Source: Microbacteriaceae bacterium
GTDB taxonomy: Bacteria > Actinomycetota > Actinomycetes > Actinomycetales > Microbacteriaceae
Length of the DNA stretch: 10,929 nucleotides
Reading direction: 5' to 3'
Assembly: GCA_025463615.1 (NCBI GenBank)
Contig: JAODAU010000153.1
Span: forward strand, 1-10,929
Under the pieces are notes generated by a model that saw only the letters and a program-made list of their open reading frames with translations, made no database searches and had not been told where the DNA came from. The translations under genes and the position numbers were made by a program. Each line of letters opens with the position of its first letter. Position 1 is the stretch's first letter. This document shows positions 1-6,799 of this stretch, in pieces.

Positions 1-848
1 CGGTAGGTCGGGTCGAGCACGTCGCCCGCGGCGAAGATGCCGGGGACGCTGGTGCGGGACGAGCGACCGTCCACGGCGATGGTTCCGTCGGGGTTGAAGT
101 CCAGCTTGCCGTGCACGAGGTGGGTGCGGGGGTCGGCGCCGATGGCGATGAACAGGCCCTGGACGTCGAGGGTGGTCTCCGTGCCATCCACCGTGTCGCG
201 CAGGCCGAGGCCGGTGACCGCCTCGTCGCCGTAGATGCGCTCCACGACCTTGTTGAACACGAACTCGATCTTGGGGTTGTCGAAGGCGCGGTCCTGCATC
301 GTCTTGGAGGCGCGGAGCGTCTCGCTGCGGTGGATCACGTAGACCTTGTCGGCGAACTTGGTGAGGAAGGTGGCCTCCTCCATGGCGGAGTCGCCACCGC
401 CGACGACCGCGATCGTCTTCTGGCGGAAGAAGAACCCGTCGCAGGTGGCGCACCACGAGACGCCGTGGCCGCTGAGGCGCTCCTCGTCCGAGATGCCCAG
501 CTTGCGGTAGGCGGACCCGGTGGCGAAGATCACGCTGAGGGCCTCGTGCACGTCGCCGTTGCCGAGCTTGACCCGCTTGATGTCGCCGTCGACCTCGAGG
601 TCCACGACGTCATCGAGCACGATCTCGGTGCCGAACTTCTCGGCCTGCAGCTGGAGCTTGACCATGAGGTCGGGGCCCTGGATGCCCTCCGGGAAGCCCG
701 GGAAGTTCTCGACCTCGGTGGTCTTGACGAGCTCGCCGCCCGCCTCGACCGAGCTCGCGATGAGCAGCGGCTTGAGGTTGGCACGGGACGCGTAGATGCC
801 GGCCGTGTACCCGGCGGGACCCGATCCGATGATGATGGTCTGGCGCAA
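1..848 (-). CDS. trxB: Thioredoxin reductase (NADPH), 3' end cut by window edge
   Basis: Flavoenzyme that passes electrons from NADPH through FAD to thioredoxin in the cytoplasm. The visible 282 residues cover most of a normal protein of roughly 310-330 residues. Near the N-terminus is the FAD-binding loop IIIGSGPAG. The redox-active pair is CATC with cysteines at residues 133 and 136 (bases 441-452), followed by the NADPH-binding GGGDSA motif. Close to the cut is the second FAD motif FAAGD. The chosen start is TTG (848-846) because no in-frame ATG exists, the family N-terminus begins here (RQTIIIGSG), and GAGGAG lies 6 bases upstream. An in-frame GTG much further up would add an unconserved extension overlapping the end of the spacer. 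It lies 102 bp downstream of murJ on the same strand. In mycobacteria sigM and an anti-sigma gene sit between them; both are absent here. The thioredoxin gene probably follows beyond the left edge (inference). Confidence 0.96.
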   Translation of the reverse strand, partial: MRQTIIIGSGPAGYTAGIYASRANLKPLLIASSVEAGGELVKTTEVENFPGFPEGIQGPDLMVKLQLQAEKFGTEIVLDDVVDLEVDGDIKRVKLGNGDVHEALSVIFATGSAYRKLGISDEERLSGHGVSWCATCDGFFFRQKTIAVVGGGDSAMEEATFLTKFADKVYVIHRSETLRASKTMQDRAFDNPKIEFVFNKVVERIYGDEAVTGLGLRDTVDGTETTLDVQGLFIAIGADPRTHLVHGKLDFNPDGTIAVDGRSSRTSVPGIFAAGDVLDPTY

Positions 849-868
849 CTGGAGCTCCTCGATTGAAG

Positions 869-890
869 GACCCGGGGTCTCCCGCGGGTC
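869..890 (-). promoter_or_regulatory. Stem-loop in the trxB leader
   Basis: Read on the minus strand, GACCCG, a single C, GGG, the loop AGA, then CCC and CGGGTC can form a 9-bp stem with one bulge. It lies about 20 bases upstream of the TTG start and just upstream of the GAGGAG ribosome-binding site. It could affect translation or mRNA stability, but it may only reflect high GC. No function is known to me. Confidence 0.35.
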
Positions 891-907
891 GCTGATCGGT
901 ACAACAC

Positions 908-913
908 ATCCTA
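908..913 (-). promoter_or_regulatory. Possible trxB -10 element
   Basis: The minus strand reads TAGGAT, which fits the actinobacterial TANNNT -10 pattern, about 60 bases upstream of the trxB start. No convincing -35 hexamer sits 16-18 bases upstream. trxB may instead be mostly read through from murJ. Confidence 0.3.
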
Positions 914-950
914 TTGGCCCGCTATTCCGCACCCCCAGCGGGCGCCCAGC

Positions 951-2639
951 CTACTTCGCGCGGCGGAAACGGGAGCGGATGGTGGATGTCGCGACCGCCA
1001 GCTCCGGGTTGCGGAACAGCGCCAGCAGGCCGAGGTAGACGAGCCCCATGGCGGCGCCGGCGGCGAGCACGGTGACGAAGGCCGTGGTGAGTGACGCCTG
1101 GGCGAACCCGGCGGAGGAGAATCCGCCGAGCGCGATCACCACGACCAGCCCGACTACGCCGGCGACGAGCGAGAACGCGAGGAACTGCAGGTGGCGAACG
1201 ACGACGACCCGCCCGTCGATCCCGCCGATGCGCCGGCGCACGACGATGAGGGCGACGATGGCCTGCGCGCTGCCAGCGATGGAGGTGACGGCGGCGATGC
1301 CGACGGCGATCCACTCCGGCGGAAGCGCCATGCAGGCGAGCGCGCCGATCACGAACAGCCCCGACTGCACGATCTGCAGCCAGAACGCCGTCCGCGTCTC
1401 GCCCAGGGCGAAGAAGACGCGCTGGACGACGAACAGGATGCTGAAGAGCACGAGCCCCGGCATGAACGCGAACAGCACGTTGCCCATGGCGCTGACCCCG
1501 GCGAACCCGGTGTGCACGAAGATCCTCGCCAGCGGGTACGCGACCACCGAGACGGCCACGGCAGCGAACACGTTGAACAGCCCGATCGTGCGCAGCGAGG
1601 ACGACAGGTCTGCGCGGATGCCGCCGAAGTCGGCCTTCGCCGCGTGCCCGCTCATCCGCGTGAAGTAGGCCGTCGCGACGGAAACCGCGATCACGGAGTG
1701 CGGCAGCATGAACAGCAGCCACGCGTTCTGCAGCACGAACACTGAAGCGCCCTCGCCGGACGCGATCGACGCGACGCGCGTCTGCACGATGCCGGCGAGC
1801 TGGGTGATGAGGATCATGCCGAACAGCCAGCCCGCCGCGCGCCCGGTCGCGCCGAGGCCGACCCCGCGCCAGCGGAAGTTGGGGCGGTACTTCAGGCCGG
1901 CCCGGCGCCAGAACAGGAAGAGGATGAGGGCCTGCGCGGCGACCGCGAGGGTGGTCGTGGCGCCGAGGAGCGTGATCCGGCCGGCATCCCAGTCGGAGAC
2001 GTCCTGGTTCGCGGCGGCCGCGCCGAACAGCGCGATGAACACGCCGAGCCCGGCGATCGAGACCACGTTGTTGAGCACGGGCGCCCACGTGAACGGCCCG
2101 AAGACGCGGCGCGCGTTGAGCACCTCGCTGAGCAGGCTGTAGAGCGCGTAGAAGAAAATCTGCGGGAGGCACCAGTAGGCGAATGCGGTCGCGAGGGCGA
2201 TTCCGGCGGGCGTGAAACCGCGATTGCTCGTGGAGGACGTCGCGTAGAGGTTGACGAGAAGCGGCGCGGCGAACGTCGCGATGATCGTCACGGCGGCGAA
2301 CACGACGATGCCGAGGGTGACGATGCGGTTGATGTAGAGCTGGCCGCCATCCTTGTGCGCCGCCGCCTTGACGATCTGCGGCACGAGCACGGCGCTCAGC
2401 ACGCCTCCGGCGATCAGCGCGTAGATGTTGTTCGGCAGCTGGTTGCCGACCCCGAACGCGTCACCGGCGGCGAGGGTGCCGATCGCGCCCGTGAGCACGA
2501 TCGCCCGAACGAAACCGAGCACGCGGGAGACGACGGTGCCCGCGGCGAGCACGGCGCTGGCACGCCCCATCCCGGACGACGCGACGATGTCGGTGTCGAG
2601 GCTGTCCTCGGAGTCGGGTGTGCCTACGGTGTCGCTCAT
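951..2639 (-). CDS. murJ: MurJ/MviN lipid II flippase
   Basis: Polytopic membrane protein of the MOP superfamily that flips lipid II across the cytoplasmic membrane for peptidoglycan synthesis. The 562-residue product has a short acidic cytoplasmic N-terminus (about residues 1-25), then successive hydrophobic segments consistent with the usual 14 helices, and ends in a basic tail (RSRFRRAK). Typical family features near the start are SRVLGFVR (38-45) and the loop GNQLPNN (65-71). The length matches a MurJ core only; the long C-terminal pseudokinase and extracellular region of the mycobacterial protein is missing. The ATG at 2639-2637 overlaps the TGA of the upstream gene in ATGA, with no clear Shine-Dalgarno sequence, so translation is probably coupled by termination-reinitiation. 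The frame stays open far upstream, but that stretch codes for the neighbour in another frame and has no MurJ character. Confidence 0.95.
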   Translation of the reverse strand: MSDTVGTPDSEDSLDTDIVASSGMGRASAVLAAGTVVSRVLGFVRAIVLTGAIGTLAAGDAFGVGNQLPNNIYALIAGGVLSAVLVPQIVKAAAHKDGGQLYINRIVTLGIVVFAAVTIIATFAAPLLVNLYATSSTSNRGFTPAGIALATAFAYWCLPQIFFYALYSLLSEVLNARRVFGPFTWAPVLNNVVSIAGLGVFIALFGAAAANQDVSDWDAGRITLLGATTTLAVAAQALILFLFWRRAGLKYRPNFRWRGVGLGATGRAAGWLFGMILITQLAGIVQTRVASIASGEGASVFVLQNAWLLFMLPHSVIAVSVATAYFTRMSGHAAKADFGGIRADLSSSLRTIGLFNVFAAVAVSVVAYPLARIFVHTGFAGVSAMGNVLFAFMPGLVLFSILFVVQRVFFALGETRTAFWLQIVQSGLFVIGALACMALPPEWIAVGIAAVTSIAGSAQAIVALIVVRRRIGGIDGRVVVVRHLQFLAFSLVAGVVGLVVVIALGGFSSAGFAQASLTTAFVTVLAAGAAMGLVYLGLLALFRNPELAVATSTIRSRFRRAK

Positions 2640-4759
2640 TCGGCGGCGGCGGCTTCCGGCTCGGCATCCTCGTCGTCCGGCCCGCCCTCGCGGTTCTGCC
2701 GGCGGCGCTTGCGGATGTTGCGGTAGATGCCCACGCCGAAGATGATGGCGAGCACCGCGGCGATCACCGCCGTCAGCGCGGTCTCCCAGCCGGCCTGCAC
2801 GTTGAGGTCGATGCCGACCGGGGCGCCGATCGCGACCCCGGTGGCGCTGGTGAGGGATGCCTGCACCGTGACCTGCCCGTTCGCGACGGCTTTGACCGGC
2901 ACCGACGCCTTGCCCTGCGAGTTCGCCTCGACCGTCAGCGGGATGTCGGTCTTCTCGACCTCGATGACCGAACTCGGCGACACGAGTGACACGTTCACCG
3001 TGATGGGCCACTGCAGGCCGTTGGTCACGGCGACGCCGAGCGGAACGGACTCCGCGGGCACGAAGATCGAGCCCGGTTTCACGATCTTGACCGAGCCCAG
3101 GGTCTTGTTCGACGACGCGACGTACTTCTTGGCGGCGGTGTTCCACGCGGGAAGCTGGCTGTTCCAGGAGTTGGCGAGCAGGGCGAGGAGGCTGAGCCGC
3201 CGTTCGCCGGTGAGCACCGTCGGGTCGGCGAGGATCGACGAGAAGCTGTCGACGGAGGCCTCCGACGCGAGCAGCGAACGCACGGTCGAGATGCGCTCGG
3301 CCGACTCGCCCTTGCCCGTGACGGTCGCCGTCGCGGGGCTCTGTGCGAGCAGGTCGGTCACCTGCGAGAAGCCGGCCCACGGCTGCTGCCCCAGCACCTG
3401 CAGGGTCTGCGCCAGGCGCAGGTAGTCCCCGGGTTGACCGCGGGCGAACTCCGCCAGCAGCGACCGATCGCCGCCGCCGCGCTGCTTCGAGACGACCGCG
3501 ATGGCGGATGAGAGCTCGGCGACGTCTTTCTGCCAGCTGACATCATCCGTGGCGCTCGCCGCCGCACTCAGCAGGCGCGAGATCTGCGAGTCGGACACGA
3601 GGGAGTCGTGGCCCGATGCGGTGGTCGCCGCGCTCGGGGTGTGGTCCAGGTCGCCGAACGACACGTTGCTGGAGCTCAGGATGGCGCGGTCGAACCCGTA
3701 GCCCTTCAGCGCGTCGAGGTCGGCCTCGACCACCGTTCCGTCGGTCGGCCACACCAGCTTGGCGAGCGCGGGCGTGTAGGTGAAGTCCACCAGCGTCGCG
3801 GGCGTGGGGAGCGCGGGCGCCGGGGTGGAGGTGGGGTTGGGCGTCGGCGTGACGGTGGGCGTCGTGGTGGGCGGCGCCGTGTGGCCGGGGAAGAGCTTGG
3901 GGTCGATCGGGAAGCTGGTGGGGGCGAGCAGAGTCGTCACGCCGGCCTGGCGTTCGGCCGCGACATCCGAGTCCGCGTAGGTGAGCGGGAAGGACTCGTT
4001 GGTGAGGGTGTTCAGCTGCTTGAGCCAGTCGACGGCGGACTGTGGCGCAGACGTGCCGAGCACGTTGATGGAGGCCAGGATCATCGGGTCCAGGGCGATC
4101 GCCACCGAGCGCCGGTCGATCACCTGCTCGAGTTCGCGGGTGAGCAGGCCGTCGGGCGCCGTGTAGGTCGTGAGCACGTCAGCGGGGATGAGGCCGGTGG
4201 TTCCGGCGGGAACGGTCAGCGGGTAGACGAAGGCCAGCGAGACCGTCGAAACGGCGCCGCCGGGGTACCAGACGAGGGAGCTGCGCGACTGCGCGACCGC
4301 GGCGCCGGAGACCGTGTACTCCACGGCGAGCGTGTGCGCGCCCCATCCGGCGCTGGCGGAGAGCCCGATGTTGGGCTCGGGGACCGTGATGGTGAGCGTT
4401 GCGGTGCGGCCGGGGAGCACGGCGGGGGTGTCGACCGAGACCAGCTGGCTGCCGAGCTTGCTCGTGGCCACGTCATCCGTGCCGTCGATCCAGTCGCTGA
4501 GGGTGTCGCGGGAGGTGATGGGGTTGCGGTCGAGGTAGACGGTGGCGGTGCCGGCCGCGAGCTCGGCGGTGGACTCGTTGGTGATGGTGCCGGTGACTAC
4601 GAGCGCGTTCCCCGGCTGCAGTGTGCCGCCCACGGTCGGGGCGAACTCGACCCGTGCCACCGGCTTGGCCGGCGCGGCGACCTCGGCCGCCGCGGCCATG
4701 GGCGCGACGAGGAGACCGGTGGCGGTGGCCAGCGAAAGAAGCAGGGCGGAGAGTCTCAT
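2636..4759 (-). CDS. DUF6049-like secreted, membrane-anchored envelope protein
   Basis: A 707-residue protein of the actinobacterial family usually encoded just upstream of murJ (counterpart of Rv3909 in M. tuberculosis by position; family name from memory). Residues 1-25 form a signal peptide with a hydrophobic core and an Ala-rich cleavage region. A beta-rich, Ig-like segment with NES/TGT strands follows (about 35-160). A Pro/Thr linker lies at about 294-321, a mixed helical domain at about 330-550, and a second beta domain at about 553-655. One transmembrane helix (about 659-680) leads to the basic stop-transfer sequence IRKRRRQNR and an acidic cytoplasmic tail. The bulk should therefore lie outside the membrane. 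Its biochemical role is not known to me. The ATGA overlap with murJ suggests a shared role in cell-wall assembly (inference). The start has no strong Shine-Dalgarno sequence; ATG at 4759 is chosen because it gives a complete signal peptide. Confidence 0.85.
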   Translation of the reverse strand: MRLSALLLSLATATGLLVAPMAAAAEVAAPAKPVARVEFAPTVGGTLQPGNALVVTGTITNESTAELAAGTATVYLDRNPITSRDTLSDWIDGTDDVATSKLGSQLVSVDTPAVLPGRTATLTITVPEPNIGLSASAGWGAHTLAVEYTVSGAAVAQSRSSLVWYPGGAVSTVSLAFVYPLTVPAGTTGLIPADVLTTYTAPDGLLTRELEQVIDRRSVAIALDPMILASINVLGTSAPQSAVDWLKQLNTLTNESFPLTYADSDVAAERQAGVTTLLAPTSFPIDPKLFPGHTAPPTTTPTVTPTPNPTSTPAPALPTPATLVDFTYTPALAKLVWPTDGTVVEADLDALKGYGFDRAILSSSNVSFGDLDHTPSAATTASGHDSLVSDSQISRLLSAAASATDDVSWQKDVAELSSAIAVVSKQRGGGDRSLLAEFARGQPGDYLRLAQTLQVLGQQPWAGFSQVTDLLAQSPATATVTGKGESAERISTVRSLLASEASVDSFSSILADPTVLTGERRLSLLALLANSWNSQLPAWNTAAKKYVASSNKTLGSVKIVKPGSIFVPAESVPLGVAVTNGLQWPITVNVSLVSPSSVIEVEKTDIPLTVEANSQGKASVPVKAVANGQVTVQASLTSATGVAIGAPVGIDLNVQAGWETALTAVIAAVLAIIFGVGIYRNIRKRRRQNREGGPDDEDAEPEAAAAE

Positions 4760-4776
4760 AGGCTGCGGTCGGCCGG

Positions 4777-4790
4777 GGGTCGCACGACCC
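4777..4790. repeat. Inverted repeat in the divergent spacer
   Basis: GGGTCG and CGACCC are separated by two bases in the region between the DUF6049-like gene and pcnA. Transcribed leftward it would lie in the short leader just ahead of the DUF6049-like start. It could be a small hairpin or an operator half-site pair; no regulator is recognisable. Confidence 0.4.
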
Positions 4791-4804
4791 GTCAGCCTCA
4801 GGAG

Positions 4805-4810
4805 ATTCTA
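4805..4810 (-). promoter_or_regulatory. Likely -10 element for the DUF6049-like gene / murJ operon
   Basis: The minus strand reads TAGAAT, one mismatch from TATAAT, about 45 bases upstream of the ATG. That would give a leader of roughly 39 bases. The -35 region is weak, as is common in actinobacteria. Confidence 0.5.
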
Positions 4811-4857
4811 GGGGCAGGCACCTCCGGCCCCGCTGAGGAGGGGGTCGGTCGCGCCGC

Positions 4858-4863
4858 TAGTCT
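4858..4863 (+). promoter_or_regulatory. Possible -10 element for pcnA, giving a near-leaderless mRNA
   Basis: TAGTCT fits TANNNT and ends 7 bases before the pcnA ATG, so transcription would begin at or within a base or two of the start codon. A GGAGG occurs at 4864-4868, but it is only 2 bases from the ATG, too close for normal Shine-Dalgarno use, which favours the leaderless reading. There is no good -35 hexamer. Confidence 0.45.
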
Positions 4864-4870
4864 GGAGGGC

Positions 4871-6295
4871 ATGGAGAGCGCTGCTACGGCCATCCGGCGG
4901 CTGTCCGACCTCGCCGATTCGCCGCCGATCTCGCGCCTGGCGCAGGCCTTCGAGGCCGCGGGGTTCGAGCTGGCGCTCGTGGGCGGCTCGGTGCGGGACG
5001 CGTTCCTCGGGCGCGAGCTGCACGACCTCGACTTCACGACGAACGCTCGGCCGGACGACATCCTGGCGATCGTGGCACCGCTCGCCGAGGCCCACTGGGA
5101 CATCGGGCGGGCCTTCGGCACCATCGGCGCACGGATCGGCGGCGAGCAGGTCGAGATCACGACCTACCGCACCGACGCGTACGACGGCGAGACCCGCAAG
5201 CCCGTCGTCGAGTTCGGCGACACGCTCGAGGGCGACCTGGTGCGGCGCGACTTCACCGTCAACGCGATGGCGCTGAGGGTGCCGCAGAAGGTGCTGGTCG
5301 ACCCGTCCGGCGGCGTCGAGGACCTGATCGCCGGCCGGCTGTCCACGCCCGGGCCGCCCGAGGTCTCATTCGGCGACGACCCGCTGCGGATGATGCGCGC
5401 CGCCCGCTTCGCCTCCCAGCTCGGTTTCACGCTCACCCTGCCGACCGCCGCCGCCATGGCGGAGCTCGCCCCCCGCATCTCGATCATCTCCCTCGAGCGC
5501 GTGAACGACGAGCTCGGCAAGCTCCTGAAGACGGATGCCCCGCGCGCCGGCCTGCAGCTGCTCGTAGACAGCGGGCTCGCGGAGATCGTGCTGCCCGAGC
5601 TGCCCGCGCTGCGACTCGAGATCGACGAGCACTTCCACCACAAGGACGTGTACGAGCACAGCCTGACCGTGCTCGACCAGGCGATCGACCTGGAGGAGTC
5701 GCGGCATCCGGGCGAGGCCCCCGACCTCACGCTGCGCCTCGCCGCCCTGCTGCACGACATCGGCAAGCCGGCCACCAAGCGCACCGAGCCGGGCGGCGTC
5801 GTCACGTTCCACCACCACGACGTGATGGGCGCCAAGCTCGCCAAGCGCCGCCTGCGCGAGCTGCGCTTCGACAACGAGACGATCGCGGCCGTCGGCAAAC
5901 TGATCGAACTGCACCTGCGCTTCTTCGGCTACACCGAGGGCGCCTGGACGGATTCCGCGGTGCGCCGCTACGTGCGCGACGCCGGCGACCAGCTCGAGCG
6001 GCTGCACATCCTCACCCGGGCGGATGTCACCACCCGCAACCGCCGCAAGGCCGACCGCCTCGCGTTCGCCTACGACGACCTGGAGGAGCGCATCCGGGTG
6101 CTCGGCGAGGAGGAGGAGCTCGCGGCGATCCGCCCCGACCTCGACGGCGAGCAGATCATGGCGATCCTGGGCCTGAAGCCGGGACGCGAGGTGGGCGAGG
6201 CGTACCGCTTCCTGCTGGAGCTGCGGCTCGAGGAGGGCGCGCTCGGCGAGGCCGAGGCCGAGTCCCGCCTGCGAGCCTGGTGGGCCGCCCGCTAG
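4871..6295 (+). CDS. pcnA: CCA tRNA nucleotidyltransferase (PcnA family, HD domain)
   Basis: Cytoplasmic class II nucleotidyltransferase that adds or repairs the 3'-CCA end of tRNA. The product has 474 residues, normal for the actinobacterial form. Residues 36-43 carry LVGGSVRD, followed by the metal-binding DLDFTT (Asp52 and Asp54). Residues 125-134 are RRDFTVNAMA, part of the nucleotide-selecting region. The poly(A)-polymerase-like RNA-binding head runs to about 250. An HD phosphohydrolase-type domain follows, with EHS at 262-264 and LLHDIGK at 293-299 (His295-Asp296), and a helical tail to the end. In actinobacteria this gene is usually divergent from the envelope gene and murJ, often with a Nudix gene between them; none is present here. 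ATG 4871 is chosen by homology length. The frame is open far upstream only because of high GC antisense to the neighbour. Confidence 0.95.
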   Translation: MESAATAIRRLSDLADSPPISRLAQAFEAAGFELALVGGSVRDAFLGRELHDLDFTTNARPDDILAIVAPLAEAHWDIGRAFGTIGARIGGEQVEITTYRTDAYDGETRKPVVEFGDTLEGDLVRRDFTVNAMALRVPQKVLVDPSGGVEDLIAGRLSTPGPPEVSFGDDPLRMMRAARFASQLGFTLTLPTAAAMAELAPRISIISLERVNDELGKLLKTDAPRAGLQLLVDSGLAEIVLPELPALRLEIDEHFHHKDVYEHSLTVLDQAIDLEESRHPGEAPDLTLRLAALLHDIGKPATKRTEPGGVVTFHHHDVMGAKLAKRRLRELRFDNETIAAVGKLIELHLRFFGYTEGAWTDSAVRRYVRDAGDQLERLHILTRADVTTRNRRKADRLAFAYDDLEERIRVLGEEEELAAIRPDLDGEQIMAILGLKPGREVGEAYRFLLELRLEEGALGEAEAESRLRAWWAAR

Positions 6296-6308
6296 GTACC
6301 GGTCCCTA

Positions 6309-6350
6309 CGAGAGCCTCAGCGACCGCGTTACCGGTCCCTGAGGCTCTCG
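6309..6350. repeat. Long inverted repeat (hairpin) downstream of pcnA
   Basis: CGAGAGCCTCAG (6309-6320), one unpaired C, then GACC faces GGTC, one unpaired C and CTGAGGCTCTCG (6339-6350) across the 8-base loop GCGTTACC. The stem is 16 bp plus one C-C mismatch. It starts 14 bases after the pcnA stop codon and could end or protect transcripts from pcnA and from the opposing GIY-YIG/ino1 side. There is no T-tract, so it is not a classical intrinsic terminator. Confidence 0.7.
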
Positions 6351-6358
6351 AAGGGGCC
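6316..6358. repeat. 43-bp direct repeat, copy 1
   Basis: Identical over 43 bp to 6370-6412 (period 54 bp). Its right half is an REP-like hairpin: GGTCCCT (6334-6340), GAG, loop GCT, CTC, a two-base bulge GA, then AGGGGCC (6352-6358). The core resembles, from memory, the widespread intergenic palindrome with core TTCGACAnGCTCAGG. Confidence 0.85.
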
Positions 6359-6369
6359 GCCTCGACAGT

Positions 6370-6412
6370 CTCAGCGACCGCGTTACCGGTCCCTGAGGCT
6401 CTCGAAGGGGCC
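6370..6412. repeat. 43-bp direct repeat, copy 2, overlapping the GIY-YIG 3' end
   Basis: Exact second copy of the unit at 6316-6358. Read on the minus strand, its hairpin half (6388-6412) encodes the nuclease C-terminus PFESLRDR and the stop codon follows within the repeat. The flank 6361-6379 is a degenerate inverted copy of the same core. Confidence 0.85.
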
Positions 6413-6697
6413 CACCGAGTACCCGAGCCTCTGTGACAGGAGCTGCAGTTCGGCCCAGCGCCCCGCGATAAGTGCCTCCTTCTTTGCCCGACTCCACCCC
6501 TGGAGCTGCTTCTCGCGCGCGAACGCTTCCTCGATGCGATCGAACTCCTCGGCGAACACGAGTGTCACGGGCCGACGCGATCGGGTGAAGTTCGCGCCCT
6601 CGCCAAGGTCGTGCTCGACCAGTCGTCGTGCGAGATCGAGGGTGCTGCCGGTGTAGTAGCTCTCGTCGGAACACTTGAGCATGTAGACCCACGGCAT
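6383..6697 (-). CDS. Small GIY-YIG nuclease-family protein
   Basis: A 104-residue single-domain protein of the URI/UPF0213-like GIY-YIG family, distant relatives of the UvrC N-terminal and homing endonuclease catalytic domains. The GIY and YIG motifs appear as VYM (residues 4-6) and YTG (15-17). The conserved helix ARRLVEH with its Arg and His follows at about 23-29. A likely metal-binding Glu lies in AFAREKQLQGW. The domain is complete. The last eight residues (PFESLRDR) are encoded by a palindromic repeat unit, so the repeat has supplied the C-terminus and stop. ATG 6697 is chosen because the family begins at MPWVYML; a GTG at 6742 would add 15 unconserved residues. No good Shine-Dalgarno sequence is seen, and CATACT 6 bases upstream of the ATG might be a -10 for leaderless expression. 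The natural substrate of such stand-alone proteins is not known to me. The gene is flanked on both sides by the same repeat family. Confidence 0.88.
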   Translation of the reverse strand: MPWVYMLKCSDESYYTGSTLDLARRLVEHDLGEGANFTRSRRPVTLVFAEEFDRIEEAFAREKQLQGWSRAKKEALIAGRWAELQLLSQRLGYSVGPFESLRDR

Positions 6698-6734
6698 GTG
6701 GTGAGTATGGCGGAGGAATTGGCGGCGCTGGGGT

Positions 6735-6743
6735 TTATCCACA
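6735..6743 (+). promoter_or_regulatory. Perfect DnaA-box match (TTATCCACA)
   Basis: The 9-mer is identical to the classical DnaA-box consensus and lies 38 bases upstream of the GIY-YIG start, between that gene and the right-hand repeat. A single box may be chance or part of a wider intergenic motif; binding is unproven. Confidence 0.4.
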
Positions 6744-6748
6744 GGCTT

Positions 6749-6772
6749 CTTCGAGAGCCTCAGGGACCGGTA
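6749..6772. repeat. Inverted copy of the palindromic repeat, right side of the nuclease gene
   Basis: This 24-bp stretch, beginning CTTCGAGAGCCTCAGGGACC, is the exact reverse complement of 6330-6353 and 6384-6407. The mate strand of the hairpin (GGCCCC) is missing here, so the copy is truncated. Confidence 0.85.
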
Positions 6773-6781
6773 TCTGTGACT

Positions 6782-6799
6782 GCCTCAGGGACCGGTAAC
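6782..6799. repeat. Second, shorter inverted copy next to the ino1 stop
   Basis: GCCTCAGGGACCGGTAAC is the exact reverse complement of the central part of both 43-bp units and repeats 6757-6772 in tandem (period 25 bp). It ends 2 bases before the ino1 stop codon. Confidence 0.8.

Noticed and set aside
111..866. Long open frame of 251 codons on the plus strand
   Set aside because: It is antisense to trxB; the product is a run of Asp/Glu/Val/Leu/Ala without domain character, typical of a GC-rich shadow frame.
2640..3380. Upstream extension of the murJ frame
   Set aside because: It overlaps the DUF6049-like gene in another frame; the sequence is Arg/Gly-rich with no family match, and the MurJ N-terminus is well defined at 2639.
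3800..3880. G/T-rich low-complexity tract, possible G-quadruplex or tandem repeat
   Set aside because: It is explained as the coding sequence for the Pro/Thr linker of the DUF6049-like protein read on the other strand.
3608..4870. Upstream extension of the pcnA frame
   Set aside because: It is antisense to the DUF6049-like gene and low in complexity; the real pcnA begins at 4871 by family length.
6296..6412. CRISPR-like array
   Set aside because: Only two exact units, with an 11-bp gap and internal palindromes; no spacers of CRISPR length and no cas genes.
6306..6692. Alternative minus-strand frame containing a repeated peptide
   Set aside because: The repetition comes from the 43-bp DNA repeats; the frame overlaps the GIY-YIG gene, which has clear family motifs.
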